DNA of 26,866 nucleotides. Source: JAGYLJ01 sp034661035. Lineage in GTDB: Bacteria > Patescibacteriota > Minisyncoccia > Phycocordibacterales > UBA12079. How positions within the stretch are numbered: the stretch's first letter is position 1; each line of letters starts with the position of its first letter. The stretch covers positions 1 through 26,866 of the forward strand of contig JAYEKM010000026.1 in assembly GCA_034661035.1 (NCBI GenBank), read 5' to 3'. The position numbers and the translations under genes were made by a program. Below the pieces are notes generated by a model, which saw only the letters and a program-made list of their open reading frames with translations, was not told the DNA's origin and made no database searches. This document shows, piece after piece, positions 7,750 to 12,223 of this stretch.

Positions 7750-7764
7750 ATCTAAAGAATTTTT

Positions 7765-8343
7765 ATGGAATTTATAAAAAAGAACTTTGTTTTAATTTTA
7801 GCTTTTGCTCTACCTGTTGCTCTGGTTGCTATTGTTGTCCTGAGTACTTATTTACCTTCAATGTTTATCTCAACTAATTATAATTTCGTCTATGCTTTAT
7901 GTGATGACGATTATTATTACGGCTCATATAATTGTAATGACTATTTGAGAGAACGTTATACTGTTGAAGAAGGGAAATTGGTTGAAAATGTTGTGATTGC
8001 TGATATTCTGCCTGATGGGCAGAAAATTAATGACGGTAAAAATCTTGATGCCCGTGTTTTCTTACACAATACTGAAAAGAATGAAAGTCGCGAAATTACT
8101 ATAGAAGAAGCCCAAACACTAGACTTACAAGATTTGCTTACTTCTCCTGACGGCGTAACAGTTTCTAGTCATTATGATAGCGATGCTGATATTTTTCCAT
8201 TCTATAATGGGAGATCTTCTTACGGTTATTATCTAACTAAAGGTAAAAGTCGTAGTAAGATTAATCTTATTAATTATAGCGACCGGTATTATTATCGTAA
8301 CAATTTCCAATTTATTGGATGGATATTACCGGGAAGAAACTAA
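7765..8343 (+). CDS. Membrane-anchored extracytoplasmic protein, unknown function
   Basis: 192 aa. A basic start (MEFIKK) is followed by one hydrophobic span at about 8-28 that would serve as signal anchor or uncleaved signal peptide. The rest is a soluble, Tyr/Asp/Asn-rich domain: CDDDYYYGSYNCNDY holds two cysteines (46 and 57) that could form a disulfide, and SDRYYYRNN lies near the C-terminus. I recognise no family. It sits between E4 and E5, and both this gene and its neighbour at 8600 encode membrane proteins behind the same element type. The distance from the right end of E4 to the ATG is 15 nt, with no convincing Shine-Dalgarno. Confidence 0.72.
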   Translation: MEFIKKNFVLILAFALPVALVAIVVLSTYLPSMFISTNYNFVYALCDDDYYYGSYNCNDYLRERYTVEEGKLVENVVIADILPDGQKINDGKNLDARVFLHNTEKNESREITIEEAQTLDLQDLLTSPDGVTVSSHYDSDADIFPFYNGRSSYGYYLTKGKSRSKINLINYSDRYYYRNNFQFIGWILPGRN

Positions 8344-8360
8344 TTTTTATTAATTAATTC

Positions 8361-8588
8361 ACCCTGTTAAATAACTTCTTTTAAAAAAATAAGGTTAAGA
8401 TTTAACAGAAGTAATAATTAAAAAATAAGTTAAATAAAAAAGATATTATTAATTAAAAAAATTCCTAGTTGAATAAAAGTTAAATCTTATAATTTCAAGT
8501 GAAGATTTATAAAAACATATTATAATTATAATTGTTTTTATATAATCTGAATGCAGGAATTATATGAGAATGTCATATTTAACAGGGT
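8361..8588 (+). repeat. Inverted-repeat element E5 (family 1, long form)
   Basis: 228 bp from ACCCTGTTAAAT (8361-8372) to ATTTAACAGGGT (8577-8588). Subterminal GGTTAAGATTTAAC is near the left side, with partner GTTAAATCTTA at 8479-8489. Between that partner and the right end is the extra block also found in E1: 8479-8588 and the reverse complement of 4377-4486 differ at about seven positions in 110, all transitions. The block contains two palindromes, ATAAAAACA/TGTTTTTAT around an AT core and ATATAAT/ATTATAT around CTGAATGCAGGA. Its right end lies 11 nt from the ATG at 8600. Confidence 0.83.
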
Positions 8589-8599
8589 AAAATTTATCT

Positions 8600-9583
8600 A
8601 TGAATAAAGAAGAATTATTAAATGAACTTTCTTCTAAAATAAGAGCTGGAGAAATAAGCCGAGGTGAATTATTAAATCGATTTGGTTTGGCCTCTGTACC
8701 TAAAAAAGAAGGCAGTAATAAAAGTACTAAGCACTCCAACTTTTCTATTACCAAGATTTTGTATGTTCTAGGAGCCGCTATCGTGATTATTGGGATTGTT
8801 ATTTTTATCGCTCAAATTTGGACAGATATCGGTGCTTTTGGAAGAATTTCAGTAACATTAGGTTTGGGACTTCTTATCACTATAATTGGTTCTGTATTAC
8901 AGAAACAGCATCCAAGTAATAATGTTATCAGTATTGGTTCTGTTTTTCATGCGATTGGAGGGTTTCTGATTCCTGGAGGATCAATAGTGGCTCTTATGGA
9001 ATTAAACGTTGATAGCCCGACTCTGTGGCCAGTGGCAATTACATTTGGAGTAATCTTTTTATTTTATTTGTTACTGAACAAAGTTCACAAGAATGCAATT
9101 TTAACTTTCTTTGCTATCGCTAATGGAACGGTTTTTATCTACACATTAATAGAAGCAATTATGGACGGTCCTTTTTATATGCATGATGATTTATATGCAT
9201 ATTTAACTATGGCTATGGGGATAAGTTATCTCTTACTTTCTCATGTTTTCCGTAATGGTTGGAACAAAAGTCTTGTTAGGGTTTTATCATTCTTAGGTTC
9301 AGCTGGTTTTTTGGGAGCAGCTTTCACTAGAGTCTTTGATTCTTTTGGATGGCAACTACTGTTTTTCTTGTTAGTGTTCGGAGGGATATTCTTATCAATT
9401 TACATGAGGAGTCGCGTTGTCTTGATTGTTAGCACACTTTTCCTTCTGATTCATATTGTCTATATTACAAATGAGTATTTTGCTGATTCGTTTGGTTGGC
9501 CTATCTCTTTGGTTATTCTTGGATTTATTTTCATTGGTCTTGGTTATGCTTCTATTTCTATAGGTAGAAAATATATTAGATAA
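8600..9583 (+). CDS. DUF2157-like polytopic membrane protein
   Basis: 327 aa. The first 45 residues are soluble and helical (NKEELLNELSSKIRAGEISRGELLNRFGL), followed by a Ser/Lys/Asn linker and about nine or ten membrane helices. The first begins at ITKILYVLGAAIVIIGIVIFIAQIW, a start typical of DUF2157 proteins. No catalytic motif is visible and the function of DUF2157 is unknown. It is preceded by E5, whose proximal block is shared with the gene at 3941-4363, and followed by an intrinsic terminator, so it is probably transcribed with or shortly after the gene at 7765. Family assignment is from overall architecture only. Confidence 0.72.
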   Translation: MNKEELLNELSSKIRAGEISRGELLNRFGLASVPKKEGSNKSTKHSNFSITKILYVLGAAIVIIGIVIFIAQIWTDIGAFGRISVTLGLGLLITIIGSVLQKQHPSNNVISIGSVFHAIGGFLIPGGSIVALMELNVDSPTLWPVAITFGVIFLFYLLLNKVHKNAILTFFAIANGTVFIYTLIEAIMDGPFYMHDDLYAYLTMAMGISYLLLSHVFRNGWNKSLVRVLSFLGSAGFLGAAFTRVFDSFGWQLLFFLLVFGGIFLSIYMRSRVVLIVSTLFLLIHIVYITNEYFADSFGWPISLVILGFIFIGLGYASISIGRKYIR

Positions 9584-9604
9584 TAAAAAAACAATAAAAA
9601 ATGG

Positions 9605-9640
9605 AAAAAAGTAATTACTTAAAAAAGTGATTACTTTTTT
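9605..9640 (+). terminator. Intrinsic terminator after the DUF2157-like gene
   Basis: A 16-bp stem pairs AAAAAAGTAATTACTT (9605-9620) with AAGTGATTACTTTTTT (9625-9640), with one G-T pair, an AAAA loop and a T-run in the 3' arm. Confidence 0.75.
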
Positions 9641-9747
9641 GTTTGGAATTTTTTTATAAAGATAGTAAGATAGTTTTAATTATTAATTAACACTCAAAAA
9701 ACATGTCATCTTATCGGCGATCTGTCGAAGAGGCGACAAAAAAGTAA

Positions 9748-9850
9748 ACCCCGTTAGAAATTATTAAAAAATGACTAATGAGGTATAAGCTATTATTGTT
9801 TTTAAATATAAAAATATCATGGAAAAAAATAAAAAAATTTCTAACGGGGT
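9748..9850 (+). repeat. Family 2 inverted repeat overlapping the glutaredoxin start
   Basis: Left end ACCCCGTTAGAAATT (9748-9762) and right end AATTTCTAACGGGGT (9836-9850) are perfect complements, 103 bp overall. Same ends as the hairpin at 4654-4702. The right arm overlaps the first codons of the glutaredoxin ORF as read from ATG 9819, or ends 4 nt before the internal ATG at 9855. Confidence 0.8.
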
Positions 9851-10073
9851 GAAAATGTATTCAACTCCAACTTGTGGTTATTGTAATTTAGCTAAAGATT
9901 TTTTTGATGAAAAAGGTATTAAAGTTGATGTCTTTGATGTTTCTGTTGATGAAAAAAAGAGGCAGGAATTAATAGATAAAAGTGGTCAAATGGGGGTTCC
10001 TGTTATTGAGATAGGTGAAGAAATTGTAGTTGGTTTTGATCAGGCTAGAATTTCAGAGTTACTAGGTTTATAA
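9819..10073 (+). CDS. Glutaredoxin-like thiol-disulfide protein
   Basis: A small redox protein: active site TPTCGYC, then the cis-proline loop MGVPVIEIGEEIVVGFD, a standard glutaredoxin/NrdH-like fold. In this family the CxxC dithiol reduces disulfides or ribonucleotide reductase in the cytosol. 84 aa from ATG 9819, where a TATAAA at 9807-9812 would make the start leaderless. Residues 7-12 would then be encoded by the right arm of the family 2 repeat. Alternatives are GTG 9849 (VKMYSTPTC, which keeps the first beta strand) or ATG 9855, which has a GGGGTGA just before it supplied by the repeat. The catalytic core is the same in all cases. tRNA-Arg follows, after a 7-bp hairpin at 10082-10098. 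Confidence 0.85.
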   Translation: MEKNKKISNGVKMYSTPTCGYCNLAKDFFDEKGIKVDVFDVSVDEKKRQELIDKSGQMGVPVIEIGEEIVVGFDQARISELLGL

Positions 10074-10105
10074 AAAATACTGAAAGGCACAGCCTTTCGG
10101 TTTAG

Positions 10106-10177
10106 GTCCCCGTAGTTCAGTGGATAGAACAAGACACTCCTAACGTCTAGACGCAAGTTCGATTCTTGCCGGGGACA
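10106..10177 (+). tRNA. tRNA-Arg (anticodon CCT)
   Basis: Acceptor GTCCCCG (10106-10112) pairs with CGGGGAC (10170-10176), discriminator A, no encoded CCA. The anticodon loop CTCCTAA gives CCT. The last anticodon-stem pair is A-C, a small irregularity. The T arm GCAAG-TTCGATT-CTTGC is intact. Confidence 0.9.
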
Positions 10178-10209
10178 CAATATTTGTAAAAAAGACTACG
10201 GGTAGGTAG

Positions 10210-10239
10210 TCGCCTCATCGGCGACCCGCCGACGAGGCG
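10210..10239. repeat. GC-rich palindrome
   Basis: CGCCTCATCGGCG and CGCCGACGAGGCG form a 13-bp stem with one mismatch around a 3-4 nt loop, strikingly GC-rich for this AT-rich genome. It directly precedes the tRNA-Arg fragment, replacing the 5' half of the tRNA. A related GC-rich string (ATCGGCGA to GAGGCGAC) occurs near 9715-9736. Confidence 0.65.
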
Positions 10240-10240
10240 G

Positions 10241-10283
10241 GAACAAGACACTCCTAACGTCTAGACGCAAGTTCGATTCTTGC
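10241..10283 (+). pseudogene. tRNA-Arg fragment (3' two thirds duplicated)
   Basis: 43 bp identical to 10127-10169 of tRNA-Arg: part of the D arm, the whole anticodon arm and the T arm. The 5' part is replaced by a GC-rich palindrome and the acceptor 3' strand by unrelated sequence (TAAGAGCAC), so no acceptor stem can form. A dead duplicate. Confidence 0.85.
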
Positions 10284-10332
10284 TAAGAGCACAGGAATAT
10301 AAAACAAGATTGTTTTATTAAAAATCTATTTG

Positions 10333-10341
10333 TGATAAAAT
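10333..10341 (+). promoter_or_regulatory. Extended -10 promoter, leaderless start at 10348
   Basis: TG, one base, TAAAAT at 10336-10341, with the ATG 6 nt later. The same GTGATAAAAT string precedes scpB. An inverted repeat ATAAAACAA/TTGTTTTAT (10299-10318) lies just upstream. Confidence 0.6.
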
Positions 10342-10347
10342 AAATTT

Positions 10348-10557
10348 ATGGATCCAGAAGATAAAAGAATAATAAGAAAAAATTTAGAACTTGCTAAGGA
10401 AAATCAGGAAATACTCAGAAAAATGAGAAGAGGACAATTTTTAGGGAATATTACTCGTATATTATATTGGGTAATTATTATTGGAGCTTCTTTTGGTACT
10501 TATTATTTCCTTCAGCCTTACATAGATACAATGAAAGATTTATTTCTTCAAATTTAA
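10348..10557 (+). CDS. Small bitopic membrane protein, unknown function
   Basis: 69 aa. The N-terminal half is a charged amphipathic helix or short coiled coil (DPEDKRIIRKNLELAKENQEILRKMRRGQ), followed by one transmembrane helix at about 36-55 (RILYWVIIIGASFGTYYFL) and a short tail PYIDTMKDLFLQI. Proteins of this layout are common in CPR genomes without assigned function. The start is supported by an extended -10 box 6 nt upstream. It lies between two tRNA loci and is probably monocistronic. Confidence 0.72.
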   Translation: MDPEDKRIIRKNLELAKENQEILRKMRRGQFLGNITRILYWVIIIGASFGTYYFLQPYIDTMKDLFLQI

Positions 10558-10610
10558 AGCTTATTGAAAATTGTTTATAATAAGGTAATATAATAAAAAT
10601 AAAAAAGAGA

Positions 10611-10646
10611 TGCTGAGGTACCTGCCTACCGGCAGGCAGGGCTCAG
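10611..10646 (+). pseudogene. tRNA-Phe 5' fragment split by a 20-bp GC palindrome
   Basis: GCTGAGGTA and GCTCAG are adjacent at the 5' end of the intact tRNA-Phe (10700 onward). Here they are separated by CCTGCCTACCGGCAGGCAGG (10621-10640). The remainder of the tRNA is missing. It looks like insertion of a small palindrome into a partial tRNA copy. Confidence 0.7.
10621..10640. repeat. 20-bp GC-rich palindrome, copy 1
   Basis: CCTGCCTACCGGCAGGCAGG, a palindrome with one mismatched pair. A second copy differing at two positions lies at 16617-16636. Confidence 0.8.
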
Positions 10647-10699
10647 CCCCGACCGTAGTGTCGGAAAAATAGATGGGACAATAAAAATGAAGATTTAAT

Positions 10700-10772
10700 G
10701 CTGAGGTAGCTCAGTTGGTAGAGCATTCGCCTGAAGAGCGAAGGGTCGGCGGTTCGAGCCCGCCCCTCAGCA
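10700..10772 (+). tRNA. tRNA-Phe (anticodon GAA)
   Basis: Acceptor GCTGAGG (10700-10706) pairs with CCTCAGC (10765-10771), discriminator A, no encoded CCA. The D arm is GCTCAGTTGGTAGAGC. The anticodon stem TTCGC/GCGAA has loop CTGAAGA (GAA). The T arm is GGCGG-TTCGAGC-CCGCC. Confidence 0.95.
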
Positions 10773-10815
10773 CATATTAAACAGCCTTTTGGCTGTTTTT
10801 AATATGTGCTGAGGG
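10764..10815 (+). terminator. Long hairpin from an inverted copy of the tRNA-Phe 3' end, terminator-like
   Basis: The tRNA 3' end and trailer (CCCTCAGCACATATTAAA, then CAGCC) are repeated in reverse complement at 10791-10815 (GGCTGTTTTTAATATGTGCTGAGGG) with a 2-nt bulge and a TTTT loop. The core AACAGCC-TTTT-GGCTGTTTTT is a plausible intrinsic terminator for the tRNA. Confidence 0.7.
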
Positions 10816-11221
10816 AGAAAGTAAATTTATTTACTTTCGTGCGAGTTCGAAAGTCGGAGGCATATTTTCTGTAGCAAAGCGAAGGAAAAAGCTGAGATGG
10901 GGTCGCGAACACTTTGTTTTTTTGAAGTGCGACTTGTCCTTCGTAGCTTTAGCGAAGAAGGAAGCACGAACAAAAAACTTAGTGATTTGTGACCGAGCCC
11001 TCCCCTCAGCACAATTTATATCTATAACGACCAGTTTAGCACTTTTACTCTAATAATTTAGATTATTTCACTCGACATAAAAAAAGTATATAAAGTTAGA
11101 GATATTGTGGAGTTAATTAACATTATTTATTTGCAATATCTTTCTCAAGGTAGTACCCTGATGGTAGGTTATATTTAATTTAGTCAGTCCTTTATCAACT
11201 TTTTAACGAAAGGAGACCATT
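10774..11221. other. Non-coding region downstream of tRNA-Phe (about 450 bases)
   Basis: It holds the inverted tRNA 3' end (to 10815), then about 180 bases of mixed composition with small hairpins (AAAGTAAAT/ATTTACTTT at about 10818-10836; CTTCG/CGAAG near 10938-10956). It ends in a direct copy of the tRNA-Phe 3' end at 10994-11013. After that come an 8-bp inverted repeat AGATATTG/CAATATCT (11100-11141) and the Shine-Dalgarno of the HNH gene. A 61-codon minus-strand ORF here looks spurious. Confidence 0.5.
10994..11013 (+). pseudogene. tRNA-Phe 3'-end remnant, att-like direct repeat
   Basis: 20 bp with one mismatch (G to T) to 10755-10774 of tRNA-Phe, covering the T-arm 3' half, the acceptor 3' strand and the trailing bases. 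Direct duplication of a tRNA 3' end is what integrases leave, but the enclosed 240 bp contains no integrase. Confidence 0.65.
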
Positions 11222-11626
11222 TTGGGAAGACATCGTAAAAATGGTAAAACTGGATTGTGTCCTCGTTGCTTACGGATAAGAGGCCTGTCTAAGCATCATG
11301 TGTTTCCGCGGAGATTTTTCGGGAACGGAAATGGTAATCAAAGCATTCTATTGTTATGTGGTGAGTGCCATGATGAAATTGAGAGAGTCATACCCCGATC
11401 TTTCCGTTTAAGTAAGGAACAGTATTTAGAATTACATCGTCAGTTTTTAAGGGGGTCTGATTTTGAAATCCTTTCTGTATTAGTCAGGAGGTATCAAAGA
11501 AAAAAGGTAAGTTACAAAAATGGCAGAGAGATTGTCCTTTTAAAGGTATCAAATATCCCAATAAGGTTTGATAATCAACCTCATTTTAAGAGGAGAAAGG
11601 TTAAGAAAAGAGTTTCTCAACAATAA
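11222..11626 (+). CDS. HNH-type zinc-ribbon nuclease-like protein
   Basis: 134 aa starting at TTG (11222), chosen because AAAGGAGA ends about 6 nt upstream. Cys13-x2-Cys16, then KHHVFP (His25-His26), GNQ (38-40) and LLCGECHDEIE (Cys46, Cys49, His50) reproduce the HNH beta-beta-alpha metal fold, in which HNH enzymes cut or nick nucleic acid. The C-terminal half is basic (KRRKVKKRVSQQ), fitting nucleic-acid binding. Target and biological role cannot be told; no mobile element is adjacent. The 3' end overlaps the convergent yqeY-like gene by 26 nt. Confidence 0.72.
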   Translation: MGRHRKNGKTGLCPRCLRIRGLSKHHVFPRRFFGNGNGNQSILLLCGECHDEIERVIPRSFRLSKEQYLELHRQFLRGSDFEILSVLVRRYQRKKVSYKNGREIVLLKVSNIPIRFDNQPHFKRRKVKKRVSQQ

Positions 11627-12062
11627 TCTTTACTTCATTGCCGTCGGCGTTAGCGCCGACGGTTTTTATTTCTTTTAGGACAGCTCCAATCAAGATACCA
11701 ATTTTTGAACTATCGTCAATTTTTAATTCAGTTTTTTTAGTGTTGGCTATCTTTAGTATTTCGTCAGGTTCCATCATAGCTGGTAAATATTTTTCTAATA
11801 TTTCTAATTCCTTTTTTTCAATATCGGCTAAGTCATCTCGATTACCTTTAGTAAATTGTTCAATAGAGTCTTTTCTCTGTTTTGCCTCTTTTTTGATGAC
11901 ATCTACTGCATCTTCATCGGAGATTTCTTCTTGAGGTTTTCTTTTTTGACTTATAATTTCATTTGTAAAACCCGCTAAAATTCCACGTAAAACGGTCATT
12001 TGGAAATTATCTTTATTTTTCATTGCTTCTTTTAAATCTGTTTTTATTTTTTCCTGTAACAT
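11601..12062 (-). CDS. GatB/YqeY domain protein
   Basis: About 153 aa from the ATG at 12062 (a GTG two codons upstream at 12068 is possible). Whole-length match to YqeY: LQEKIKTDLKEAMKNKD at the start, TVLRGILAGFTNEI, DEDAVDVIKKEAKQRKDSIEQF, LEKYLPAMM, and GANADGNEVKIIVEKLF at the end. The fold resembles the tRNA-binding tail of GatB. A role in tRNA-dependent amidation is suggested for the family but unproven. The 3' end hosts, on the other strand, the terminator of the HNH gene, so codons for VGANADG double as a hairpin. It is transcribed divergently from the ATPase gene, with a TATAAT in minus orientation at 12111-12116. Confidence 0.9.
   Translation of the reverse strand: MLQEKIKTDLKEAMKNKDNFQMTVLRGILAGFTNEIISQKRKPQEEISDEDAVDVIKKEAKQRKDSIEQFTKGNRDDLADIEKKELEILEKYLPAMMEPDEILKIANTKKTELKIDDSSKIGILIGAVLKEIKTVGANADGNEVKIIVEKLFS
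11641..11667 (+). terminator. Intrinsic terminator of the HNH gene, embedded in the YqeY coding sequence
   Basis: CCGTCGGCG (11641-11649), loop TTAG, CGCCGACGG (11654-11662), then TTTTT. It lies 14 nt past the HNH stop and inside the antisense yqeY-like frame. Confidence 0.85.
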
Positions 12063-12067
12063 AGGCA

Positions 12068-12220
12068 CTAGTTATTTAGTTTTTAGTTAATTAGGTGTTA
12101 GGGATAAATTATTATATCTTATGATATAATTATACTTATCATACCATAAGATTGATTTAAAAAAATTTGTTTTGTAAATTTTTTTCTAACAATTAGATAA
12201 CTAAGTCCCTAAATAACTGA
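12068..12220. repeat. Family 3 inverted repeat, copy A, with divergent promoters
   Basis: The left arm (12068-12101) and right arm (about 12186-12220) are imperfect complements of about 34 bp, ending in TAGTTATTTAG and CTAAATAACTGA. Inside are a plus-strand extended -10 (TGATATAAT, 12122-12130) for the ATPase, a minus-strand TATAAT (12111-12116) for yqeY, an 8-bp inverted repeat (12116-12123 with 12145-12152), and an AAATTT-TTTGT-AAATTT hairpin. It fills the whole intergenic gap between two start codons. Confidence 0.68.
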
Positions 12221-12223
12221 ATC

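Larger units (their letters stand above)
7401..7764. other. 364-base intergenic region holding E3 and E4
   Basis: No ORF. After tRNA-Gly come about 56 AT-rich bases, then two family 1 elements in tandem with only 2 nt between them, then 15 nt to the next ATG. Confidence 0.7.

Noticed and set aside
4377..8588. CRISPR array interpretation of the repeated ACCCTGTTAAAT sequences
   Set aside because: Repeats are paired inverted ends of elements 131-228 bp long, at irregular spacing with genes between them, and no cas gene is present.
10827..11012. 61-codon minus-strand ORF
   Set aside because: Sits in the tRNA-derived repeat region and its beginning is the reverse complement of a tRNA-Phe 3' end; composition is not protein-like.
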